A DNA stretch of 64,000 bases, taken from contig NOWV01000056.1 of assembly GCA_003344405.1 (NCBI GenBank), forward strand, positions 62,001-126,000. Reading direction: 5' to 3'. The notes below the pieces were generated by a model, which was not told where the DNA came from, searched no databases, and saw nothing but the letters and a program-made list of their open reading frames with translations. A program made the position numbers and the translations under genes. Source of the stretch: Trichoplax sp. H2. Lineage: Eukaryota; Placozoa; Uniplacotomia; Trichoplacea. This document shows positions 51,323 through 62,752 of the stretch, one piece after another; within the stretch, counting starts at the first letter, position 1; each line of letters opens with the position of its first letter.

Positions 51323-54300
51323 CCTATCGTCTAAAATCCATTTGAGTTTTCATAGATACCATACAGCACTATTTATGGATTATAAAAATTGTTAATGTAT
51401 AAAGTTTAGATGCTACTAAAAATTTAATTAATATTGCAAGGCTTCCAGATACAATTTAGGCTAATGTTGGTTAGCATACTTAAAGATCTGATTAGCTTTA
51501 ATTTTAGGACATTATCAGCTGTATTAATATCATGTCTACGTAAACTAGCTGTTGTTGATAATAGAATTCCTGTTATGGATACGCGTATGTTAATATTCGT
51601 GATGTATTAACAATTCCTTTTGCATAATCTCAGCTTAACTATATCCCTTTTCTAAATTAAATGAGAGCAAGTCCAAGCTGTGATTTCAAACTGTAATTTA
51701 ATGTATCAGATTTAGTATTAATATATCATTCTATTATGTAATTTCTTCACATGCTAAGATGAAACGGTTAGGGTCTAGGCGGGTCTAGGATTAATCACAT
51801 TGCCTACAAGTTCAATAGTTGTTATGACTATAAATAATTTTTACCGCATTGTCTTTGCTAGCGTCATATAGATTACATTGCGAATGTGAACATTGATTGT
51901 AAGAAATAAGTTGATGACTAGAGCAGAAATGGATGAATTAATAACTTATGTTCCGACTTTAAAAAATTTTTCAAACAGCCATGCAAGACAATCTCAATCC
52001 TAAAAGAAACAAAGTATTGATCGAATGAAAAAAATAATACTTAACCTCAAATTGCTACTAGTTCTCCTTTCGTTTGAAAGCAGGCTTTGAATTGATACAA
52101 ACATTTAATCAATTGTCTTATTGTATTATTAATAAAGTTCCGGCCGTTATGAAGTAAAGCAGAAACAAATTTACGAGAAATCTTTGTCGCAATAATAGTA
52201 TCAATTTTATAAAATAGCTAGTTGATAATTATATGACATCAGAAAGTCGTCTCGCTTGAATAATTTTAAATGATAACAATACTTTATTAATATCATTAGA
52301 TGTTTTAAAAAATCTAGCACAAAATTCATTCAATGACTGAAATTAAATACTTATTTTTCGGCAAAGAAATGATATTTCTTAGAAAAAGGAATGATGTCAG
52401 ACAGTCAATTATAATTATTATCTACGACCAATTAATAGTCAACGTTATATTCTAATAGAATTAATTTTAAAATCATTAGCTTGCTTTTTAACAACAAAAT
52501 GATGATTAAGCAATCTAGCAGAAACTGTATTTATTGTTTAGTATGGACTGTCTTGAGTTGCTGTGCAGAATAAAATTCTTTATAGTGATATAAGAATTAA
52601 GAATATCAAGAAAATTTGGAAAGGTTTTAATGCAATTTAGATAATATATCATTCTCAATGCCGCTAGTTGGAGATTAGTTTACTATATTATTTGTAGCGG
52701 AATATTAACAATTTAATTAGGTAGACGATGTAGAAACAATATGCCATGAGCACGACGACTATCGAATAACAAATGATTCAAGACATACTGTAGATTACTT
52801 ATTTACAATAGAATGACCTCTAATTTAGTCTATATGTATGTCAAGGAGTGATATTAGTGATACTGTATTGATTTTGTTTACTATTAGTTGCTAAATATTA
52901 GTATCAAAAGCTATACAAAGCTGAACAGTAATTTAGCAGTTCAGTTCCACTGTTGTTGTTGTACAGAGAGATACCTACCTTCGCCTATAAAATTAATTTA
53001 CTATTTCTATTAGAATTGCTTTATACTTAAGTAGTTGTATCTTACAATAGATCTTCATCAGTAAAAAGGAAGTATAGCTATTCTAGTAGACTAGTATCGC
53101 TCACAAATTTACAAAAGAATAGTTTATAAAAGAAATTGTGACAATGTAATTAAATACTTTACGAATTACCTGGGTGTTTTACAAAAATAGATTCGGTAAA
53201 GCTTAAAAGTGATCACATAACAGACATATAGCTAATCGTTTTAATAATAATGTGAAGGAAAAGAACGATTCAATTCTGGTCAAGATATAAATCAAAATTT
53301 TGTAATGTAAGAAACTTTAAACTACTACAGAAAACTATAACTACGAGTCTATCATCAGGTATGTCCTCAGTGACATCTACCCACTACATAATGACGATCT
53401 TCTATCGTCAGGAGAAACAATAACATCACCAGTATCTCTCAAACAATCCTAAATTCAAACTTTATTGAAAAATCATTCAATTTATAGTCAATCGGCATAA
53501 AGAGTACAGTAGTTATTAGTAAATAAATAACATAAATCTATGCACCTATCCATTTAAAATATCTCAAATAGATGTCGAATGTTGTAGATAAATTAATGTC
53601 AACACATTCCTGTACAAGTAATCTTGAGGAAACTATGTTAAGGCAACTATACAAAAGTTACTTAATAACAGATCGCATTATTAACAACTGCCTAGATTGT
53701 AATTCAAAGTACTTTAAACTGCATCTGATACTGCTTTTGATAAAGAACCTGCTGTACTGTATCCAAGTATTGAGAAGAGCAAGCCTATTGGTAAGCTGGT
53801 GATATGAAAATATTCTTGTAGCAAACTTTTGTTTGCAACTAGAACTGATAATTCAATAATTTCAAAATTACCATGTACGTTATTGTGGTATTGGTTCACT
53901 TTCGAAATGGCTTAGCGGATTTTTAGCCAATTTAAGCTACTCTAGAACAGTAAATCTAGATATTATAGCTAATACTTTATACTAATTATTATTAAGATAG
54001 GTTGATATACCGTTAGTATATTCGATATTGGTAATTGCTTGAGGTCGTAAAACTTAATAGGATAAATTTATCTTAGCATACAAGAGTCTGATTTAAAAAG
54101 GTTATATTAAGATTAAAATATTGAGCATAATTAGTAGCGGTGGAGGTATATAAAGAATAGCGAAGGCCATATTTTCCTTCCTAAAGCATATTGAAGAGTT
54201 TAAAGATATATGCCTGTAATATAGTCCTAGATTAATGAACGGGAGTTGAGCAATAGAAGTAGAATTTTATTATACTTCTTGATCTTCCGCTTTCTAATAT

Positions 54301-54442
54301 AAAGCCAAAATGGCGCTTGAGTTATTTTATAATCAACAAGAGTAGAAATAAGTTCAAAAAATTACTTAACGAGACGCAGCTCCTCAAATTCGGAAAATTA
54401 GACTTGTAGATTTTGCGCTGTCTAGTCATCAAGTTGTAACGC
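51323..54442. other. Intergenic, nothing recognised
   Basis: AT-rich DNA with short random frames only, such as 53572-53802 (+), which has no recognisable domain. Confidence 0.4.
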
Positions 54443-55519
54443 TGTCACAAAACAGCTTTGCAACAAGATAACGTAATGTAAGATCAATGAGTCAATTCCT
54501 TGAACCAAGTATCAAGGAAAGATATCTGCACTATCAGAAACGCCTTTACTTCATTAGCAGACTACGCAAAGACTTAAACGCCTCGTATTTTACGTTAAAC
54601 ACTAAGTTTGAGAATCCACTTTATTACACGATATACTACATTTACATACTCTTCCTCAATAGTTCATGAGTTATAGTTAGTACGATTAACTTTGGAATCA
54701 TTCACTAAATTAGATATTAATTTTAGCTACTGCTCCCTTAATGCAGACAAGAGTATTTACGACCATAGACATCTAATGACTAATACAGAATAGTCAGATT
54801 GCGATATGTCCTATCACGGAACATTTCCATGATAATTTACAATCTACCATAAGTAAGTTACAATCACAATGATTCGAATTGTAAGTAGATGATTGTCACG
54901 GTACAAACTACAGTGAAGAAATAGATATCTAAATTTGGTAAATATAATATAGTGATAATATATTACAACTAGTTCCTTACAATAGGAATTACTCTAATTA
55001 CAAATGTGTTACGGTAAATTTAATGCTGTGCTGTAATGTGCACTGAAATGATTCTGTGAATGGACATATTGTAGTCCGACTGTGAAAAATTAGTTAGTAG
55101 ATGTTCTCTCCTAAGTATTTTTATAAGATGACTCATGAATGTTAGCTGCTGTAGAAGGGTATATAAGCCCGTCAAATAGTTGAATAAAGTAGTTCTCAAT
55201 TGTCTAGTTGAGTTTAACGTAGAATCAAAGGCGTTTAAATTCTTGTGAGGTAGTTAAGGGATACTGAATCCCGGAAACTATAGTAATTTAGAGATTTATT
55301 TTACGTTATCTTTGTCACGAAGCTGGTTTGTGACAATGATTTGCATTCCCTATTATAACTATTAATTTCAGTATGTGTATATGTGTCTCTGTCATAAAAA
55401 GTCAGTGCTATATTACGACACAGTATATCCAAATTGGAAGTTAACTAAATAAGGATAGGCTAACAGAATTATCCTAACATAGATATTTCTACTCTAATAC
55501 TGTATATAACACTGTCACA
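54443..55519 (-). mobile_element. Solo LTR, family B, split by a nested LTR
   Basis: Reverse-orientation copy of the element at 36554-37186: the left end TGTCACAAAACAGC corresponds to its 3' end and the right end ACTGTCACA to its 5' end. Perfect AACGC duplications flank it (54438-54442 and 55520-55524). Without the nested 442 bp LTR and its duplication it is about 630 bp, matching the other copy. Confidence 0.88.
54894..55335 (+). mobile_element. Solo LTR, family A, nested inside a family B LTR
   Basis: TGTCACGGTAC ... GGTTTGTGACA, 442 bp, flanked by perfect ATGAT (54889-54893 and 55336-55340). TATATAAG at 55160-55167 and AATAAA at 55183-55188 set the sense as +. It interrupts the family B LTR, so family A moved after that insertion. 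Confidence 0.92.
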
Positions 55520-55524
55520 AACGC

Positions 55525-57469
55525 TGAACTAATTTTATAGCTAAAAATTTTTGGTCTATTCACGCAAAGTCGGAAACTGATTGCAAACGTCAATATTGAT
55601 GCGATCATTTCTAATTCTTTATTGGACAATTTCAAACAAAAGTAGCTATATCCTCTACGATAACAATTTATGACCTTGCTCTAGTGCTATTTACACAATA
55701 TGTAAATAGAAGTCTGGTCATTACTGAACAGAAAACCTAATTTTGATGACAAATCTATCCAGGCATAATTAATTTGTAAGATTTACTGGTTTGCAGAAAT
55801 CATCTCACTAGTATCTTTCACAGTTTTATATCAAAGATGGTATATGACTTGCTCATGCCGTAAATTATGATCCAATTTCAATAAAAGTATTTATCCTTTG
55901 CTATTTATAACTTGGGCTCAAGGCACGGCTAATTTTTTACCAAAACTGGCAATAAAAGCATTTCTATGTCTACTTTATTAATATAATCTCAATAACTTTG
56001 TTAAAAATTAGCAATCACTACCGTGCTCTGAAACTATTTTTCTTTTAGAAGGTAAATATTCGGAAAATATTATTATATGAATATGAGTATAAGAATTTAC
56101 AATAAAATAGAGTATTAATGTTTACGACAATAATTTCGGACCAATTTTACTTACCTTTAACATTTTACCGACTTCTAATCATCCGAATTATAGTCATTTG
56201 GTTGCTGTACGGATGTCATCGCATTCTAACCTTGTCATTTGTAGCCCAATGGAAAACAGTAAGACATTTTACGAAATTATATTAATAGATCATTATTACG
56301 CAGTTTCATATTGGCGGTGATAGTCATTGTTAATGCTAGAAGATATTCTGTCGATTAGTTTCAATTTCATGAAATTATCTCCAACATTACGTAAAATATG
56401 AGCAATAACAAAATGTCATCTTAAATAAGCCAGTATATTCGATCCATTCTTAACTGTTATAAATATTAACCGTTTTTTAACAGATACGGTATGTCCAAGA
56501 CATTCCTTGAACGCGTATATTATCGAAATACTGATGGCCTAAATGGCAATTATATTAGATGCCTGCAATATACGTACAGCTACATTCTATTCACTTAAAG
56601 ACATTTCTTAATGAAAAACATTTCAATGCTAATCTAAAATTTAGGTTACTGAAAATATTATTTTTCTAGATAGCTGAAATATTCAAAAACTTGTGTGAAT
56701 TTATCAGGCTTGAAATTCTTCGAAAAAATTTTCAGTTGCAGCAATTAAATATCGCTATAAATAAAATTTGTGAAATAAATCTGTTAACTGTATCATATTA
56801 AAGTTAATTCATTGTTCTTATACATTCAATGCATAAATAAGCTTATAAAAAATGATTTACTACAACTAATAACTGTTTCTAATTTCAATCGTTACGACAG
56901 TCTAGCCGGTTTAACAGAAACGGTTGTTTCGATTAATTCTAGTCACGCATTGTATTTTTTGTTAAGATATTAACATGTGGAGCTGAAGAAATTAAGCTAT
57001 ATTTAGCTGATTATCATTTACCTTTAGATCAATTTGTTTCGTGACCTTTATTATTATCATTAATAGGAAGATTTCTTTACTCATTAAACGTGTTAATCAT
57101 CCACTACAATGGCAATGGAGGCTCTCGTTATAGTAAAATAATCGAGCGTTAACGTCAAAGTTCTCAGATCTTAGTCTTCATTCTTTTAGTTCATTTAATC
57201 TATTCAATGGCGACTTTAGAATAAATACGATTATTCACTATTTCAATTGTCATTATTATCTCTCTAAATTAACTCTACTATCCTTGTATTTCTTTTATTT
57301 CGCTTAGTTATTATTCCAGATCACAACATATCGAATCATTAGATTATGACGGGATAAATCAATGAATACGATTTTTTAACATGAGAAATAAAATATTTAC
57401 CAATCTTTTATTCTCATAAAGCCTTCATACGATTGTTATTGGCCATAAGTAATGTTGTAATTACTTATG
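55525..57469. other. Intergenic, nothing recognised
   Basis: AT-rich DNA without a supported feature. Confidence 0.4.
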
Positions 57470-58340
57470 GTAGTATAAAACCGTAGTACGCACCAACTAC
57501 TAAATATTTTATGATCAATATTTTATTGCTCTGTAATAATATCTCTTTTACTTACCTATATTTTCTACTAGAAGGATCTGGAAGGAGAAACGCACAAGTT
57601 TAATGCCATAAAATAATATTTTTATTACTTAAGCTCGCATGATACTGTAGTATACACAAACTACTGAACATTTTATGATCAATATTTTATAGCTCTATAA
57701 TACCTCTTTGTCATGTCACCGTGAAGAGTAGATGACTAAATTTATTGATTAACGTTTATTTATAGAGATAACTAATAATGACTTACAGTAAGAACTTCAA
57801 TAGTTATTATTTTGATACAGTAAACTATGTTGTACTGTTGTAAGAGGTCCTATACGGTAACTAATGCTAATTGATTATAGTGTTATGTCTTGTAACACTT
57901 GTGATCAATATCCTGAAGATATTCAATTATAGATGGATGATACTACAAGTAATTCTGTGTATGGGTATACTGTAATCTAATTATCTAGAATCGTGCAGTA
58001 AAGTCAAAGATTATGAATAATTTCTGCATTAATTTAGCTATACAATATGAACTAAATTTCATGAACTGTTATGACTCATACACGATAGCAGTTGCTGATG
58101 GGTATTTAAGGTCGGCAGATAGCAAAATAAAATGAGAGTCCTATAGTTGTTTAACGTAGAGGCAAAGGCGTCTAAATTTTTGTGAGATAGTTAAGGGATA
58201 CTGAATCCCGGAGACTATAGTAATTTAGAAGTTTGTTTTACGTAATCTTAGTCACGAAGTTGGTTTAAGACACTCTTCTAGTCACTTCTAGATTCTACTA
58301 AACGTATTGAAAGATAAACTCACAAATCTAATGGATAAAA
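57470..58340. repeat. About 164 bp repeat, two to three copies, interrupted by an LTR
   Basis: TTTTATGATCAATATTTTAT occurs at about 57507 and 57671, preceded by AACTACTAAATA and AACTACTGAACA. After the LTR at 57709-58272 the sequence resumes with TTCTACTAAACGTATTGAAAG and AATGGATAAAAG, matching the 57560-57620 part of unit one (CTACTAGAAGGATCTGGAAGG, AATGCCATAAAA). Confidence 0.65.
57709..58272 (+). mobile_element. Solo LTR, family C, with CTCTT target-site duplication
   Basis: A 564 bp element starting TGTCATGTCACCGTGAAG and ending GGTTTAAGACA, flanked by perfect CTCTT (57704-57708 and 58273-58277). It shares the 3' third with family A (GTTTAACGTAGAGGCAAAGG, GGGATACTGAATCCCGG) but has a different middle. 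TATTTAAG and AATAAAA lie in the expected order. Confidence 0.87.
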
Positions 58341-59636
58341 GTTTGATAGCACTTCTCCGCAGCAGTGAATATGGAGTTACTATCTGCTCCTACTTTCAAT
58401 TTCTTCTTCTGCTTTTGTAATCTTTCGTCTAACCAAACACTTTCGTAAACATGTTCATCATTACATCCTAGGCATTACCATATGTTTTGCTTGCATACTA
58501 TCCATTATTATTGAAATACATTTAATTTCAACGCTTACTATCTTGTACAGCAGCGGTTACAATGTTTATAACAGCTTTTAACAAGCGCCTTCACAAATTT
58601 AGAACTTGGCGCTAGGTTTATTTTACAGACCGTTCATTCTATTATCTTGTTTACTACCTGCTCGCTATATTTTATCCTCATATTATGTATATTAGCTACT
58701 TTTTATAAGCATATAATTACAAATTGACTTATTACAATTCTTGATGAGGCTATTTATTCAAAGTTTGAATTTTTCTATCCTTAACACAATGTTTATAATT
58801 TCATTTAATATTGCTATGTCATTATTTCTGATTAAAATTTGATTATCAAGCTTGCTCTTCAGTATTCGCCTACTAAGCCATAGACTAAACTACGACAATG
58901 TAAAATTTTAGTAAGTAATAATTCAATTTATAGCTACATTAAATTAATTTAAAAAGTCTCAGATTGCCATTGCATGATATCAGTCAATTTGAATTTCTTA
59001 GATAAACTTATTTAACTAAACTTTTGTCAGCCAGCAAGTATTTCCAATTTTTCGCTTTGGCTCTATTAATCTTGAGTGAGATCCATTATTTTAAAAATTT
59101 TATTTATTGACTAGACTAATAAAGGTATAAATTACCTGATGAATTGTTTTAAATGATCATAAAGAAAAGTCATTTATTGACTAAAATGAGTACTAGCTAT
59201 AAGTCTAAACTAGATATGAAATTATTTCTACTTTATTCCTTTTTCGATATTACCAATGAAATTAATAATTCATTTATCAATTGATAAAAATAGACAAATG
59301 TCATCGTCAGAAAATTTCTACTCGATTGCAAGACAAAGGTATTCCTTTTTACCATTATTTTACTGCCTTTTCCATCATAAAGGATATGCAGGTATGTTAT
59401 GACAACAACAAAATAGCCCTTTTAATTGTTGATATGTTGAAAATTAGCGACAGGTCAGAGTAAATAAATATCAGTGATTAACGGCAGTATAAGTAAGCTT
59501 GGGACTGTATTGACGTTGATTATATATAGGTTAATATCGGTCAAAGGAGCAGTCACATTTCACTTTTACTCCTAAATGATTCAAAATTATTATCCTTCAG
59601 CGAGAAGATTTTGAAAATAGAAAAAGTCAAAGTACG
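58341..59636. other. Intergenic upstream of the third GPCR
   Basis: No supported feature. A 60-codon frame at 59281-59463 shows no family similarity. Confidence 0.4.
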
Positions 59637-60725
59637 ATGTTATCTGGATGTGACTATAGGAATAGCAGTATCGCACCGAATTATACTACTTCAAAATCAA
59701 GAGATGAAATATTCATCCATATTGTCACATTTCTTCTTGCCATCGTCGCATTAGTAGGTAACTTACTGACCGTCATTGTCATCTATAGGAAAAATACTTT
59801 ACATAATCCTTCAGGTCTTCTCATCGCAACTCTTGGTGTATCCAATATTTTAATTTCACTTTTTGCTGCTTTACCAGCACTATTTCATTACAATTCGGAA
59901 ACTTATCATCTCTCTAATATTGGCTGTGTTATACATGCTTATTTAACTACTGCAACCGTAGGCATTTCTTATACAGTAGTTTCAGTCATCGCTTTTGATC
60001 GTTGCTTTGCTATATGTCTACCTCTACATTATGAAATTTATTTTACAAAGCGATGTGCAATACAGTACTTATGCACCAATTGCTTTTTTGTTGTTGTTTT
60101 AAGTGCTGTACCATTAATGGGCTTTCAAGACATAGGCTTAGGTCAATATCAATACGTTCCTTACGTATCCGGTTGCTGGCTCGATATCATCAATTATTGC
60201 GAGAATTATATTTTCCTGATCATCCTCAATGTGTCTATTTCATTGATTTTATGTCTTGTCTTTGGTTGCTATACTATTATTTTAACTCAAGCAATTCAAA
60301 ATAACTTAGGAAAATCATACCATCGCAATAAAATAAATAAAGAAAAGCTCAAAATATTAAGGAAATCCATTCGCACAACATTATTAATCGTTGGAATCTT
60401 CTTAGTTACCGCCATTCCTATGGTTATAGTCATTTTAGCCAGCATATACCATCGTAAATTAATTGTACCATCTGTCGTCTATAGCATATTCTTTCATTGG
60501 AATATCTATTGCAATATAGCTATAAATCCAATCATTTTTGGGTTTTCACATAAAGAATTTCGACAAAATTATTCTAAGATGATTTCCTATTGCTTTCGAA
60601 GTAGAAAGACACCTATCAGCCGTTTTAGTACTAGTTTCATGGTCAATACAGCTATTGCTTATCCTAAAAGCCCTTTGGTAGCCAAGAATAGCACTACAAA
60701 TATAGAGATTCTTCACCGCCAATAA
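59637..60725 (+). CDS. Class A (rhodopsin-like) GPCR, complete, intronless
   Basis: A 362 aa receptor. N-glycosylation sequons at N9 and N15; TM1 GN (N42); C97 and C180 for the TM3-loop 2 disulfide; DRC (D121-R122) at the end of TM3; loop 2 GQYQYVPYVSGCWLDI; TM6 TAIPMV; TM7 NPIIF (N297-P298) followed by HKEFRQNY. Two normally near-invariant positions differ: TM2 reads TLGVSN with Asn70 where Asp2.50 is expected, and TM4 has Cys149 where Trp4.50 is expected. The opsin Lys position is Tyr291. It is closest in this window to the interrupted receptor at 47033 (shared LHNPSG/LHDPSG, FAICLPLHY/IAICKPLHY, KSIRTT/KSTRTT). The ligand is unknown. The single ATG at 59637 gives a normal extracellular N-terminus. 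Confidence 0.93.
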   Translation: MLSGCDYRNSSIAPNYTTSKSRDEIFIHIVTFLLAIVALVGNLLTVIVIYRKNTLHNPSGLLIATLGVSNILISLFAALPALFHYNSETYHLSNIGCVIHAYLTTATVGISYTVVSVIAFDRCFAICLPLHYEIYFTKRCAIQYLCTNCFFVVVLSAVPLMGFQDIGLGQYQYVPYVSGCWLDIINYCENYIFLIILNVSISLILCLVFGCYTIILTQAIQNNLGKSYHRNKINKEKLKILRKSIRTTLLIVGIFLVTAIPMVIVILASIYHRKLIVPSVVYSIFFHWNIYCNIAINPIIFGFSHKEFRQNYSKMISYCFRSRKTPISRFSTSFMVNTAIAYPKSPLVAKNSTTNIEILHRQ

Positions 60726-62460
60726 TGTAATCCTTATGGATTTATTTTATAGTAAGATTCCAGCTACAGAATGAATATACTGTACAAATATGCATCCCAA
60801 GCCTAATCATTTCCATCATTCAAATAGTAATAAGTTATAGGAAAAACTAATTGTAAAAGAGTAGCCAGCATCAAATAACTAATAAAATGAGAATAGAGTT
60901 ACATTAAGATCCTTTCTATCCTAGTTCAAACATGGAACAAAAATAGGGTGGATTAAAATATTAATCTTATTAAAAATTGCTATATTTTGTACCGCATTAA
61001 ATATTAAAATCTTGTTCCATCAGCCATTGATTCTCATATTTATAGTACTCTTATTGTCTATTCTTACATGTAGAAAGTAAAATGGAAGCTCTTGTACATT
61101 TAATAGCGTAAATAACGCAAATTGATCATTAGTATCAGCTAAATCATCACATCGACAGTAAAATTCTACAGATAACAGTATTGCCATAAGCTATTGAACA
61201 ATATGAGAAAGAAAATATTACATCTTTACATGTCATAGATGTGAAAATAATTCAATTTTATGCGTAAAATAATAAGTGCCAATACTGTATAATTGATTTT
61301 TAAAATTCAATTCTGTTGTCAAGTGATATATAAAACGTGGATGAAATCTTGTTATAGAGATAAAGCATAAACTTGATTTCCCCACCGTATCAACAGCAGA
61401 ACATCATCTCATCCTTGTGCCTACCTGAATTTCGTAAATTTTTCCTATTAATCGGTTACTGAAACTATCAGTTAATCGTATATTTTAATTAAAAAATTGA
61501 TTATTTTTAATATGAGAACGGCATCAAATTACATCCATATTAATCCTTACAATCCGCAGTGAAAATTTTTCACTACTGGATTTCATAGAATTATGATTAA
61601 GAATTGAATCGCCTTAAAAGTTAATAAATGTCAAGAAACGTTTAAAAAGATTTTAATTAATCTTGATTTAGGCTGGAAACTATAGATCAATGCCATTATA
61701 GAAGTATAATGCGTGAAAGTAATTCCTTTACTGTCAACAACTCTTTGATCATAATGGTACCTCTTCACCGATATTAGCATTCTATAACTATTATATAACC
61801 TACACTAGAATCACCAATATTCTAAAGTCAAGAAACTAGGTTTTTTATTAAGATCTCTAACTTTAACAACTTAGTAGTAGAAACAAGAAAAACGCAAGTT
61901 AGCTTTAATACATAAAATCAAATTTTAGAATTACTAACGCTAATAGCAGTTATCTTTATTTCAAGGAAAACTCTGGTTATATAGAAAAGACATACGTGTA
62001 AACATGTTATTATTGCTATCTTTTTCTCTTAATTTGGTATTCATCGCCGTAGTAAAAATGTAAACAGATTATCCTACGTTATCCTTTTTATCTAGAATTA
62101 TTTTTTACTTAAGTACATTTTAATGTCCAAAATTGCAAGATTTACACATTACAATACCGAAAATATTGTAAAGCTAACCTACCACAATCGACAGCGATTG
62201 GCATGAAGAAAACTAGAGTAATTACTGCTACGCTTATTCAAAAATCGCGCTGATTTAGTGAAATTTTCAAGTTGATTGCAAATATGTGAGTATACAAAGT
62301 TGGAATTTTCTAGCAGTTTTCCGATCTGAATCCAACTGTAAGACAGTGTAATATTGTATTCTAAGTTGATGATATATTTAGTAATGTCTACCGTAGGTGT
62401 TGTGTTCAACATATGATAGATATACTCGTTAGAAGCTTAAGTATTAAATATAGCTAGCTT
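60726..62460. other. Intergenic, nothing recognised
   Basis: AT-rich DNA; a 77-codon minus-strand frame near 62179-62412 is not supported by any motif. Confidence 0.4.
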
Positions 62461-62752
62461 AGTAGCTGTAATCCTTTTGAAGAGGAGCGCTACAGTGCTC
62501 ACACTAGAGCTTCACATGAAAGGTGTAAACTAGCCTGTATTTGAGATGCTAATACTGAAGTGTGTAGTAAGTAAGGTGCTAAGACTGTAAACGCGGAAAG
62601 GTATAAAAGCAAGTAGTTTAGTATAGTAAGTTAGTTCTTTCTCGTTAGAGGTCCTCAGCTAATTGATTACGTTGTATCTTCGTAAAGGAGGTTTTGTTCA
62701 ATAAATCTTAATTTACTAAAGTTTTTGAAGATTCTTGATCTATCAACCTCAC
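62461..62752 (+). mobile_element. Possible LTR-like fragment
   Basis: A locally GC-richer stretch with GGTATAAAAGCAAG followed by CAATAAATC about 100 bases later and an ending ACCTCACA resembles the promoter/poly(A) layout of an LTR. No target-site duplication or second copy was seen, and it is unlike families A-C. It could instead be the promoter and first exon of a gene running rightward. Confidence 0.3.
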
